64,000 bases of DNA from Tepidimicrobium xylanilyticum. Its GTDB lineage: Bacteria > Bacillota > Clostridia > Tissierellales > Tepidimicrobiaceae. The notes below the pieces were generated by a model. It was given only the letters and a program-made list of their open reading frames with translations. It ran no database searches and was not told where the DNA came from. The stretch spans positions 1 through 64,000 of the forward strand of contig NZ_FNNG01000004.1 of NCBI RefSeq assembly GCF_900106765.1, given 5' to 3'. Made by a program: the position numbers and the translations under genes. Below, in pieces: positions 32,820 through 41,648 of this stretch (position 1 is its first letter; each line of letters starts with the position of its first letter).

Positions 32820-35800
32820 TTATGCAGTAATTTCAATTGTATCAGATGCTGAACCGAATTGTATTGTTATAATTACTTTAGAATCATCATCAGATTTTGC
32901 AGCTGATACACCATCCATACCCGCAATTGCTGCATTAACATTGTTTAGCGTTGTATCTGCATCAGTATTCCAAGTAAGATTTAATTCTTCTACTTGTTTT
33001 TTTACTCTTGCCACCATCTCTGTATCTGATTCTATTTCATCAATTGCTGCCTTTGCATCTGCAAGTGCTGTGTCTACTTCTTCAGTTGTTGTAGCTGCAT
33101 CTATAGCTGCTTTACCAGTTGCTATTGCTGTTGCTAAATCTGCAGCATTTACTGTATAATCTGCAGCATCTTTATATTCATCTAACTCATCTTTTGCTGC
33201 TTCCTTCGCTGCTTCTAAATCTGCTTCTGAATTAACTCTATCAATTACTTCTTGAATTTCTGCAAGTGTTTCTTCTGTGCCAGCTAATGCTGCATCATAT
33301 TCAGCTATTAAACCGAATCTTAGATTTTCCAATCCAGCTGCTCTTAAAGCATCCCATAGTTCTTCTAGAGTTTGTGCTTCATTTATTGCTTTTACTTTTT
33401 CTGCTTCATCTTTTCCTTCTAATTCTTTTATTTTTTCTACTGCCTTATCTAATTTGTCTTTTGCTTCATCACTTACAAATTTCTTAGCTTCATCGCTTAA
33501 GTTATTATATGCTGTTTCTGCTTCTTTTACTGCATCTTTATTAGCTAATGTTATTTCTTCTACTTTTGGTAGCTTGTTAATTAATTCTACTACATTTTCA
33601 GCTGCATCCTTTGCTTGTTTTTCACTTTCTTTCTCTGCTACTGTTTGACCTTCTTTTAGAAGTTCTTTTGATTCAAATTCATAATAGTATGATGCATCTA
33701 ATCTTTGTCCGCTTGTAGTTTTTAATGTGTTTTCAATCTTTAATCCAAAATACTTATTAACTACAGTTAAATCGTCCCAATCTAGAGGAATTTCTAGAAG
33801 TACTACATAACCATTACTCTTTAATATAGCTTCACCGTTTAAATCATCTACATCTTTTCTTAGAACTCTAGTCTTAATGTCATTTTTATCTCCTTGAGTA
33901 TAGAAGATATAGTTTGTTCCATCTTCTGCCATGCTTCTGTCTAGTTTCTTATTAAATTCAATTTCTATTTCTGTATCTCTTGTTCTTGTTCCTTCATATA
34001 CCTTAACACTTTTAACTATGAAATCACTTGATTTAGTAAATTCAAATGAATAGTAATCTCTGTACATTTTGTTTCTTGAAGATGACATATCTGTGAAGCC
34101 TTCAATTTCTAAGATGTATTCGATGTCGTTATCCTTATTATCCCATATCTTCAAGCCTTCTATTACTACATCTATTACATCTTTTTCATATCTCTTTTCT
34201 TTTACGTTATAGTAATATTTAGCTGAAGTTATCTTAGGATCGTTCTCACCATCTAACTTAGTTCTCTTAGATACTTCATCTTCATATAGAGCAAAGTGAT
34301 CTTTTACTATAAAACCTTCTTCTTCTTGTGTTTTTTCACTCTTATCATTTACAAAGCTACCTTTTACTTCTTTATTGAAGTGTAGTCTTATTGTAGCTGT
34401 TCCAGTCTTGGAATCAAAAGTTTTACTTACTATTTCTTTCTTTATTATTTCTGGTTCAATGTCATCTAATACTTCTCTAAGTGCTATAGTTGTTTTTTCC
34501 ATTTTAACTCTTGAGTGGTTTTCAATGTCTACTATAGTTACTTCATCTCTTCTTGAAGGTGCTTCATTATCTTTGAATTCATAAACAACTTTATTTGTAT
34601 CTACTTTTGTAGCACTATCTGCGTATATAGTATGTCTTCCTAGTTCATAAGAGATATTTCCTGTATCAGATTTGCTGTAATATTCTGCTACTGAAGGTTT
34701 GTAGATGTCTTTATCAAATACTACTTCTACTTTATTTCCTTTTAATATAGCGTCTACTACTTTTGGAGCTTCATTATCTTTTACTATTTCAATATCGAAA
34801 TCTTCTTTTGCAGATTTATACCCTGCAAAGTCTACTAATCCTTCAATAGTTAAAGTCTTAGCACCGCTTGGGAAACTTCCGCTGTATGGAGTTAAAATTA
34901 AGTTTCTTCCATATCTTTCAACGTTCATAACGATGTATTTTCCATCTACTAAGAAGTTTTTACCTCTTACATCTTCTATTGGTTCGCTAGTTATAACTTT
35001 TATACCATATTCTCCAAGAACTTCTACTTTTTCTACTGATGGTATAGTGTTGTCTCTAGCTACAAATTTATATTTTCCATTTATAGCTTTGTCTACATTT
35101 TTAATTTCTAATTGATATTCTTTACCACTTCTTAAAGTATCTCTTACTTCTAGTAAAAGATCATTACCTTTTAATTCTGCTCTTTCAATTACATTGCCTT
35201 CTAGTCTGTAATTGCTAGTATTTAATAGTTTTTCTTCGTTTGCTAATTTAGCATTTGATAATTCAACTTTTATTTCTTTTAAGTTTTCAGTATCGTTAAC
35301 TGTAGCTTTTAATTCTTTTGGTGCTGGCATTTCAATTCCTAAGAATTCTGCTAATGTTTTACCTTCTTTTTTCATTTTAACGCCAAGAGCGTTAAATATC
35401 ATTGTTGCTACATCTTCTCTTACGATTGCTGCGTTAGCATCAGCTTCTTTAACGCCTTCTAGTATTCCTAATTCTTTAGCTTTATCCATTACAGACTTCC
35501 ATTCAGTATCGCCATACTCTAGTGCTCTTAAAAGAACTAGTGCGAATTCTTGTACTAATATGGATTCTCTTGGTTTGAAGTTTCCATTTGGATATCCTTC
35601 AAAGTATCCATTGGCTGTTGCCCATCCTAAGAACCCTGCATAATATGGGTCGTTATTGTCTGGGTATATTTCATCTTCAGCTGGTTCATAGTTCTTAGCT
35701 TCTTCTTCTGCTTTAAGAAGCCTGCTTAATAATACTACTGCGTCACGTCTTTCAAGTGCCTTGTCAAGCATTAAGTTACCTGACTTGTCACCTTTTAAGA

Positions 35801-35912
35801 TACCATTCTTTTCTAAGAAAGCTGGTACGTTTACTTCTTCATCTGCAAATACAAATGAGAAGCTGCTTAGGATCATTACTACTGCAAGTAGTAGTGACAG
35901 TTTTCTCTTCAT
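32820..35912 (-). CDS. S-layer protein with three SLH domains
   Basis: A 1030-residue exported protein: signal peptide (1-23, cut probably after FVFA), three SLH domains (about 25-180; YPDNNDPYYAGFLGWA and YFEGYPNGNFKPRESI are typical) that bind the pyruvylated secondary wall polymer, then about 600 residues of beta-rich Ig-like segments and a C-terminal helical, alanine- and glutamate-rich region with FIVAR-like repeats (about 765-970). ATG 35912 has AAAGGAGGT eight bases upstream and a long structured leader, and the codons are A/T-biased, as for a highly expressed gene. It is the best candidate in the window for the main S-layer subunit. Confidence 0.87.
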   Translation of the reverse strand: MKRKLSLLLAVVMILSSFSFVFADEEVNVPAFLEKNGILKGDKSGNLMLDKALERRDAVVLLSRLLKAEEEAKNYEPAEDEIYPDNNDPYYAGFLGWATANGYFEGYPNGNFKPRESILVQEFALVLLRALEYGDTEWKSVMDKAKELGILEGVKEADANAAIVREDVATMIFNALGVKMKKEGKTLAEFLGIEMPAPKELKATVNDTENLKEIKVELSNAKLANEEKLLNTSNYRLEGNVIERAELKGNDLLLEVRDTLRSGKEYQLEIKNVDKAINGKYKFVARDNTIPSVEKVEVLGEYGIKVITSEPIEDVRGKNFLVDGKYIVMNVERYGRNLILTPYSGSFPSGAKTLTIEGLVDFAGYKSAKEDFDIEIVKDNEAPKVVDAILKGNKVEVVFDKDIYKPSVAEYYSKSDTGNISYELGRHTIYADSATKVDTNKVVYEFKDNEAPSRRDEVTIVDIENHSRVKMEKTTIALREVLDDIEPEIIKKEIVSKTFDSKTGTATIRLHFNKEVKGSFVNDKSEKTQEEEGFIVKDHFALYEDEVSKRTKLDGENDPKITSAKYYYNVKEKRYEKDVIDVVIEGLKIWDNKDNDIEYILEIEGFTDMSSSRNKMYRDYYSFEFTKSSDFIVKSVKVYEGTRTRDTEIEIEFNKKLDRSMAEDGTNYIFYTQGDKNDIKTRVLRKDVDDLNGEAILKSNGYVVLLEIPLDWDDLTVVNKYFGLKIENTLKTTSGQRLDASYYYEFESKELLKEGQTVAEKESEKQAKDAAENVVELINKLPKVEEITLANKDAVKEAETAYNNLSDEAKKFVSDEAKDKLDKAVEKIKELEGKDEAEKVKAINEAQTLEELWDALRAAGLENLRFGLIAEYDAALAGTEETLAEIQEVIDRVNSEADLEAAKEAAKDELDEYKDAADYTVNAADLATAIATGKAAIDAATTTEEVDTALADAKAAIDEIESDTEMVARVKKQVEELNLTWNTDADTTLNNVNAAIAGMDGVSAAKSDDDSKVIITIQFGSASDTIEITA

Positions 35913-36249
35913 TTTTCAAAGACCTCCTTTAAATTATTTAAAATTTTGTCTTTACAGTTGCAAATATGTATGAATTTGCAATCTATAAAGTATTATAGCA
36001 TCAACCCGCTTTTAGGTCAACAGGTTGAATGCTAATGTAATCTAATTGTAATATTGGCTAAGGGATAACCCCTTGACCTGTTATCATTATACACTAAAAA
36101 AGGCTAGAATACTATTACAATTGTGTTACAAATTTCATTCGATGCACAATTTTCAACCAATGGTCAATTATCAAGTGGTTTATGTATGAGACTCTTTGGC
36201 TGTGCCTAAGAATTGAAAGAGGAGGACTTTAACTATGGTTGGGAATAAC
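35913..36249 (-). other. Long leader/promoter region of the S-layer gene
   Basis: This gap holds AGGTCAA (36014-36020) and TTGACCT (36073-36079) as distant arms of a stem, with AAGGGATAACCCCTT inside it as a small hairpin. TATAAT-like sequence is seen near 36085-36095 on the minus strand, but without a clear -35. A degenerate copy of the GATGCACAATT repeat element is at about 36143. A long 5' leader is common for S-layer mRNAs. Confidence 0.45.
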
Positions 36250-36381
36250 AATGGCTTCCGCCGCTCGGGGTGGAAGCCATTTTATGATTACATTACTGTG
36301 CCAGTACTTCAATTGCTTTTTTTAGTTGTTGGTCTTGGCTTTTTATTATTATATCTGGTTGTATGCCTTCTTTGTTTATAG
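36235..36381 (+). CDS. Possible 48-residue membrane peptide antisense to ctpA 3' end
   Basis: An ATG at 36235, nine bases after AGGAGG, opens 48 codons: a short basic N-terminus (NNNGFRRSGWKPF) and then a continuous hydrophobic stretch to the stop. It overlaps the terminator hairpin and the last 90 bases of the protease gene on the other strand. The strong ribosome site is the only real support; the hydrophobic part may be a shadow of the ctpA frame. Confidence 0.25.
   Translation: MVGNNNGFRRSGWKPFYDYITVPVLQLLFLVVGLGFLLLYLVVCLLCL
36250..36281 (-). terminator. Terminator of the ctpA-like gene
   Basis: AATGGCTTCC pairs perfectly with GGAAGCCATT around a GC-rich twelve-base loop, 11 bases after the stop. 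The minus-strand tail GTTATTCC is only moderately T-rich. Confidence 0.65.
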
Positions 36382-37405
36382 TTGATTTATTAGGGGTTTG
36401 GTATTCAGCTATGGTTAGTTTTATACCGTCTCCATAGGGTAGTGGAATTATATTTTGGACTGTTCCCTTGCCATAGGTCTTAACCCCTATAATTGTCCCA
36501 ACTTTTGTGTCCTTTACTGCCCCTGCGAATATTTCTGAAGCAGAGGCTGAATTTTCATTTACCAGTACAGCTAGTTTATATTTGGGCTTCTTTAAATTTG
36601 AATAATAGGTTTGTTCTACATTATCCTTATATTTTACATGCACTATAGGACCTTCTGGAATGAATAGATTTAGTATGTTTACAACCTCACTTAATAATCC
36701 ACCTGGGTTGTTTCTTAGGTCTATTATAATGTTAGTAATACTTTTCTTATCAAATTCCCTTAATGCTGAAACTACATTTTCATAAGTATGCGGATTAAAT
36801 TGAGTTATCTTTATATAGCCAATTCTATCATTCAATATTTTAAATTCTACAGGATTTATGATGATTTCTGCCCTTTTAATATTCTTATATATCCTGTTAT
36901 TGTTTCTGCTAATACCCAATTTTACAGTAGTTCCAGCTTCGCCTTTAATCAGTTGGGTTACCTCTTCTAGTGATTTTCCTTTTACATTCTCTCCATTTAC
37001 AGATATTATCTCATCTCCAGCCTGAAGTCCTACTCTCTCAGCAGGACTTCCTTTTATAGGCTCGGATATTATTATAGACCCTTTATCTTCTTTAATATAT
37101 ACTCCAATACCTATAAATTCACCTGAAAGCTCTTCCGTTAAGCGTTGGAATTCTTCTCTAGTATAGTATTGGCTGTTTTCATCTAATGCTTGGAATATTC
37201 CTCTAATAGCACCTTCTATCAATTCTGATTCTGTAGTTTCATAAAAGTAATGAGTTTCTAGAAGGTTTTTTACATATAATAGATAATTTAGATCTAAGTT
37301 AGCATTATTTGCTGCTCCTACAGTAACTGGGAAAGACAATTGAAGTATGAAAGCTACTAATATTAATGATAAAATTTTTCTTCCCCTATACCCTTTAATA
37401 TTCAT
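36293..37405 (-). CDS. C-terminal processing protease, PDZ/S41 family
   Basis: A 370-residue exported serine protease of the CtpA/S41 family. Signal peptide about 1-28, a helical region, a PDZ domain (about 90-170, with GIGVYIKEDKG and VGLQAGDEIISVNG), then the catalytic core with NPGG near 235, the nucleophile in NENSASASEIFAGA near 285 and the general base lysine in KTYGKGTVQ near 310. I use ATG 37405, eight bases after GGGAG; a GTG at 37414 is the other option. It sits between surface-protein genes in the same direction, so processing of exported or wall-anchored proteins is its likely job. Confidence 0.9.
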   Translation of the reverse strand: MNIKGYRGRKILSLILVAFILQLSFPVTVGAANNANLDLNYLLYVKNLLETHYFYETTESELIEGAIRGIFQALDENSQYYTREEFQRLTEELSGEFIGIGVYIKEDKGSIIISEPIKGSPAERVGLQAGDEIISVNGENVKGKSLEEVTQLIKGEAGTTVKLGISRNNNRIYKNIKRAEIIINPVEFKILNDRIGYIKITQFNPHTYENVVSALREFDKKSITNIIIDLRNNPGGLLSEVVNILNLFIPEGPIVHVKYKDNVEQTYYSNLKKPKYKLAVLVNENSASASEIFAGAVKDTKVGTIIGVKTYGKGTVQNIIPLPYGDGIKLTIAEYQTPNKSTINKEGIQPDIIIKSQDQQLKKAIEVLAQ

Positions 37406-37423
37406 TAAAATCACTCCCAGTTA

Positions 37424-38893
37424 TTAGTTTAATATATTCTCTCTATAATCATATTTTAATTGATTTTGTAGATAGTTTATAAAGTTCACCAATAAGGTGG
37501 CCGTTTCTTCCTTCGTAATAGGCTTATTCGGATAGAAATATTCATCCCTTGGAATTATATTCAACTCTTTTGCCATATATACGTGATCCTTAGCCCAGGA
37601 TGGGATGCTGGAATCATCTATAAATCCAGTTGAGTAATTGCCAATAGGGGCTAGGTTTTGGAAGCCTAAAAGTCTAATTAAAATGGTGGTAGCTTCTGCT
37701 TTGGTTAATTCCCTATCGGGTTCAAACCTGTCCTTTCCTACGCCTATCATAATGCCTCTATTGGATACCCCTTCTATATAAGGATAGTTTCTATGGGTTT
37801 TAGGCACGTCTATATACCTTAGTTTTTCTTCTTCGGCTTTTTTCCTACTCCTCCTGCTGCTGGTTTCTTCTACCGGCAACTCTATATCCATAGTATTGGC
37901 TAAGGCTCTAGCAAAATCCCCCCTACTTACTGCTGTTTGAGGGCCTAAATTGGTGGCAGTTATTGAAAAGCCATTCATACTAGCTATTAACAATATGTCC
38001 TTTTCAGATGCTAGGCCCCTCACATCTCTTAAAGCTGGTATGTTTAGCCTTCTAATTATTGGGTTAGTGTCAATGCTTGTGGAAGCTTGTCCCAAATTCC
38101 TTCCTGAGCCTTTAAGTCTTGGTAGGTCATAAGAGTATTTAAGGACATTCTCATGTTTTTCCGTTAATATGAACCCCCCATGGAAGGATATCTGATTAGG
38201 TATATTTTCTACAAAATTGTAATCCTTAGTCTTATTATAAGAAGCTTCTACCGTAGCAGTACCTTCCCAAAAGTCATTTGCATTCATTTTGTTGTTATAC
38301 TCTATTATATAATGTAGGGTTTGCGTTTGAGTAGCAGACCAAGGGCTATCATAGCCTACTAGGTTTCCTATGGTTTGGACTGTAACCTCTTCTGTAGGAG
38401 TTCTTCTATTACCAACTTTATAGGTCTTTCTAGCTGCCCAATCGCCTGCATAGTATTCTAAAAGGCCCGTTTCATGAAGGATTTGGCCTTGATTCCATTG
38501 GTAATCCTCTGTATCTACCTTATAAGTTTTTCCATTTATTTTAAAGGTTTCTGAATACTTATCCAGCGTTTTTTGGGATGTGGTTTGCTTCCCATTGGTT
38601 TCAAAGGTTTCCGTTAATGTAATGTTTCGCTTTAATGATGCTCCTAATTTTAAATTGTAAAGGTCGTATTTATAGGTGTATGTTTTTGTTTGAACCCCTT
38701 TTTTACTCCTTTCTTTTATGCTTATATTCAAAGTGCCTTCCAACTCTATAGGCTCTCCTGTAATAAATATTACTTCCTTATAATTGTTTTCATTATTTAT
38801 TCCGCCTTCATAGCCTGGAATTTCTACGGCAAAAGAAGATGATGCTAATACTAATATTAGAATTAAGGTTAATACTGTTGTTTTTATTTTCAT
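37424..38893 (-). CDS. Cell-surface protein with C-terminal SLH domains
   Basis: A 489-residue exported protein: signal peptide 1-22, a beta-rich N-terminal region of unknown type (about 25-280; it includes paired aromatic/threonine strands), and three SLH units at the C-terminus (about 290-480; ANTMDIEL, GIMIGVGKDRFEPDRELTK, NIIPRDEYFYPNKPITKEE). An arginine/serine/lysine-rich linker near 333-345 may be a protease site. The start is ATG 38893 with GGAGGT eight bases upstream. It ends 18 bases before the protease start, so the two are likely co-transcribed. The N-terminal domain was not recognised. Confidence 0.85.
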   Translation of the reverse strand: MKIKTTVLTLILILVLASSSFAVEIPGYEGGINNENNYKEVIFITGEPIELEGTLNISIKERSKKGVQTKTYTYKYDLYNLKLGASLKRNITLTETFETNGKQTTSQKTLDKYSETFKINGKTYKVDTEDYQWNQGQILHETGLLEYYAGDWAARKTYKVGNRRTPTEEVTVQTIGNLVGYDSPWSATQTQTLHYIIEYNNKMNANDFWEGTATVEASYNKTKDYNFVENIPNQISFHGGFILTEKHENVLKYSYDLPRLKGSGRNLGQASTSIDTNPIIRRLNIPALRDVRGLASEKDILLIASMNGFSITATNLGPQTAVSRGDFARALANTMDIELPVEETSSRRSRKKAEEEKLRYIDVPKTHRNYPYIEGVSNRGIMIGVGKDRFEPDRELTKAEATTILIRLLGFQNLAPIGNYSTGFIDDSSIPSWAKDHVYMAKELNIIPRDEYFYPNKPITKEETATLLVNFINYLQNQLKYDYRENILN

Positions 38894-38994
38894 TTTGTTA
38901 ACCTCCAGTTTTATCAATTCAGGATAACCAGTTCATAATTCACGATTATTCTGCGCTTTAGCCCTTGGGGCTTTTCATTATGGTTTAACTTAGG

Positions 38995-39017
38995 GGTCCT
39001 GTCTTAGTGACAGGACC
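38995..39017 (-). terminator. Hairpin after the 39-41.5 kb SLH gene
   Basis: GGTCCTGTC and GACAGGACC form a perfect 9-bp stem with a five-base loop, 10 bases beyond the stop. No clear T run follows. Confidence 0.6.
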
Positions 39018-39027
39018 TTAATGTCTT

Positions 39028-41511
39028 TTAGTCTTCTATCAATAGTATATATGGTATGTCTTTAGCAGAATCGTTGTGTTTTATTATATAGGCTTGGGCA
39101 CCTTTTCTTAGCTTGTAAAGTTCTTCTAAGGATAATGGTTGATCGTTTACTAGGATTACTGCTTTTTTCAAGTTTAGGGTTTGGTCTTGGTTGTAGTCCC
39201 AGCGGCTGGTTAGATTGTTATAGGTTCTTACTTTTGTTAAGGTTAAAGTTTTTTCATCAATATTAATATCTCCTATTTCCCCTAATGTGCTGTGGTCTAA
39301 TGTTATGGTTTGATTGTAGCTGTTTTGATCCTGAGGTATTAAATTGATGGCTAATGCTTCCTTTCCATAAGGGGTTTCTTTAACTATCATATAAGCTGGT
39401 TTGTTTTTGTAATATCCTTTTTCTATCCTATTTCTTAAACTCTTATCCTTTATATCAATTAAGTCTATATATCTGGAATCTAAGAAGGCCTTTGTTGGGA
39501 TTAATTGCTCTAATTGACTATCATAAACTAATGTATTTAATGTTAATGTAAATTCTTCAGAACCTGAGTTGGACCTAAATCCAGAGGAAGTTAAAATCTC
39601 CTTATCCGTTTTATAATTATATCTGCCTATGGTTAATCTATAATCAGATATATCCTCTATCTTCCCTTTGTAGACCAATAGTCTTGTACCATCTATCCTG
39701 TCATCTATTATACCCGTATCTTCTATGGAAATAACACTTGCTCCACGACTACCGTATCTTAAATCGGAAACTAGATATACATTTTGATTCAAGTTTAAGT
39801 TTAGTGGATCTACTAACCTATTATCTTTTATTACTATGGTACCCTCATGAATATTGAAGGAATTGGTATCTACTACCAGTTGGCCAACGCCATAGTCTAT
39901 GTTTTGGACCTTATCCTTGTATTCCATTGCTGAACCAGATTTAAGTAGCATTTTAGAGATACTCGTATTTCCATAAGAGTTTTCATAGGCAATATAGGCT
40001 TCTGTTCCCTTCCTCTTATTAAGGTCTTGGAGGCTTATCTTCCGTCCTCCTTCGTATATGCTGCCAGTACCTAGTTTAATCCTCTCGTTGGATTTGGATA
40101 ATGGTATCCACTTGCCTTGATATAACCTTTCAGGTTGGGATATGAGGATTTCCTTATTCCTTTCATCTACTAATTGGATTTTCCCCTTCATTACTCCCGC
40201 AATATGCTTTTCTTCGTCCTCCACCTTTATTTCCGATACTTGAGGTGAATATATATCGTCAAAGGTTAATAAAACCCTATCTCCTTCCTTAACTTGGAAC
40301 AGCTCAACTCTTTGATTCTTTTTGTATATGGTGGTATAAATAGGATCTATTTTAAATTTTTCTCTGCCACTGTTAGTTGATATTTCAACTTCATCGTTGG
40401 ATATGAAGAGTACAGTTCCTACCCTAAATCTAGTTCCAGGGATTATATAGCCATCCCTTTCCGGATCTACATAATCAAAGGTAGTAATCTTAGTTACAAG
40501 ATCGCCTTTAAGGGTAATGGCAACCTCCTGCTCAAAATATAGTTGGTCCATGTTTATGTAAGGGTCTAGTTTTAATCTATGGCGTTTATCGTTGTAATCC
40601 CATACTACAATCTCCCTATCCGTTAAGTTGATCTCTCGGATGGTTCCTTCAATTACAGTTTCTTTCTTGGTGTTTAGTTCAGCATATATACATCTTCCAT
40701 TTGAATCTATATAATAGGTAATAAAATCTCTCGTTTTCAATATGCTAGGTGGATATATTTTTTTGTCCTTTTGGACTGGAAATTGATTTTTCCCCTCATA
40801 CCCTATTATATTGCTGGTACCATCAGTGTTGTAGATGGTTATATTTCCTAATTCAATATTGGATATTTGCCCTATCTTTTTAGTAATTCCTCTATAATGG
40901 ATTAAATCATCGATAGCATTGGATAGTATTTTTGCAAATTCAGCTCTGGTAATATAGCCTTTTGGATCTAAAGTAGTGGCATTTTTACCCTTCATATAGC
41001 CCTTTTGTAGGACTAATTCCACATAGGGTAGTCTGTGTTGAGCTATTTTATTATAATCTTTAAACTTTTTAGCTTCTATTATGTTATGGCCTAAAGGTGG
41101 CTCTACTCCCAAGGCTCTACCTAGTACATTGGCTGCCTCTTCTCTGGTTACTCTTGTGCTTGGATTGGGAGTTAATTTCTCAATATCCCCTTCTACTAAT
41201 GCTAAATCGTAGGCTATTTGGTATATACCCTTTAAATGGTTAGTAGGCTCTAATGTTTGAGCCTCCCCTTCAAGGCCTAGAGCTCTAATAGCTACTGTAA
41301 GTAGTTCACCATAAGTTAATTTGCGGTTTGGATAGAATTTGCCTCCGCTTCCCGTCATATAGCCTAAGGCAGAAACTTCAAGTATTTCTCTCTTAGCCCA
41401 ATGTTTATCTATGTCGGTATAATTAATGCTTTGGGCTTTTATTAAGTTGTTGGGAATCATAAAATTCAATATAAGCATGAATGATATTATTAGTAGAGTT
41501 TTTTTCTTCAT
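39028..41511 (-). CDS. Large SLH-domain surface protein
   Basis: An 827-residue exported protein: signal peptide 1-26, three SLH domains (about 30-210; YTDIDKHWAKREILEVSALG, GDIEKLTPNPSTRVTREEA, ATTLDPKGYITRAEFAKIL), then about 600 residues of beta-rich repeats. Several units have a strand pattern with INLTDREIVVWDYN-, ISNDEVEISTNSG- and DYRLTIGRYNYK-like segments and look like small beta-barrel or SH3-like units. ATG 41511 has GGGGAG upstream. It belongs to the same-direction cluster with the TIG-repeat protein. No catalytic motif was seen; a structural or scaffold role is probable. Confidence 0.85.
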   Translation of the reverse strand: MKKKTLLIISFMLILNFMIPNNLIKAQSINYTDIDKHWAKREILEVSALGYMTGSGGKFYPNRKLTYGELLTVAIRALGLEGEAQTLEPTNHLKGIYQIAYDLALVEGDIEKLTPNPSTRVTREEAANVLGRALGVEPPLGHNIIEAKKFKDYNKIAQHRLPYVELVLQKGYMKGKNATTLDPKGYITRAEFAKILSNAIDDLIHYRGITKKIGQISNIELGNITIYNTDGTSNIIGYEGKNQFPVQKDKKIYPPSILKTRDFITYYIDSNGRCIYAELNTKKETVIEGTIREINLTDREIVVWDYNDKRHRLKLDPYINMDQLYFEQEVAITLKGDLVTKITTFDYVDPERDGYIIPGTRFRVGTVLFISNDEVEISTNSGREKFKIDPIYTTIYKKNQRVELFQVKEGDRVLLTFDDIYSPQVSEIKVEDEEKHIAGVMKGKIQLVDERNKEILISQPERLYQGKWIPLSKSNERIKLGTGSIYEGGRKISLQDLNKRKGTEAYIAYENSYGNTSISKMLLKSGSAMEYKDKVQNIDYGVGQLVVDTNSFNIHEGTIVIKDNRLVDPLNLNLNQNVYLVSDLRYGSRGASVISIEDTGIIDDRIDGTRLLVYKGKIEDISDYRLTIGRYNYKTDKEILTSSGFRSNSGSEEFTLTLNTLVYDSQLEQLIPTKAFLDSRYIDLIDIKDKSLRNRIEKGYYKNKPAYMIVKETPYGKEALAINLIPQDQNSYNQTITLDHSTLGEIGDINIDEKTLTLTKVRTYNNLTSRWDYNQDQTLNLKKAVILVNDQPLSLEELYKLRKGAQAYIIKHNDSAKDIPYILLIED

Positions 41512-41538
41512 AGATTTTCTCCCCTTTTTTCAATTCAC

Positions 41539-41572
41539 GATGCACAATTATTTGAGTCTAGCTTTTGGGTCT
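41539..41572. repeat. Intergenic repeat element, copy A
   Basis: A 34-base stretch starting GATGCACAATTATTTG and ending GCTTTTGGGTCT matches copy B at 48082-48115 with about four differences. It is followed by a degenerate AGATTTTTC...AGAATGATCTCT inverted-repeat part. Similar shorter pieces lie near 36143 and 38940. Confidence 0.65.
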
Positions 41573-41619
41573 AGAGATTTTTCAGCCACGCTTTAGAATG
41601 ATCTCTAAAATTCAGAATT

Positions 41620-41646
41620 ACAGAGGGGAAATTGTAGCCCCTCTGT
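41620..41646 (-). terminator. Terminator after the TIG-repeat giant gene
   Basis: ACAGAGGGG pairs perfectly with CCCCTCTGT around nine bases, three bases beyond the stop. T-richness is better on the plus strand; on the minus strand TAATTCTGAATTTTA follows. Confidence 0.65.
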
Positions 41647-41648
41647 TT

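Noticed and set aside
33266-33648. Long plus-strand frames opposite the S-layer gene
   Set aside because: They are leucine/alanine-rich shadows of a lysine/glutamate-rich gene, without ribosome sites.
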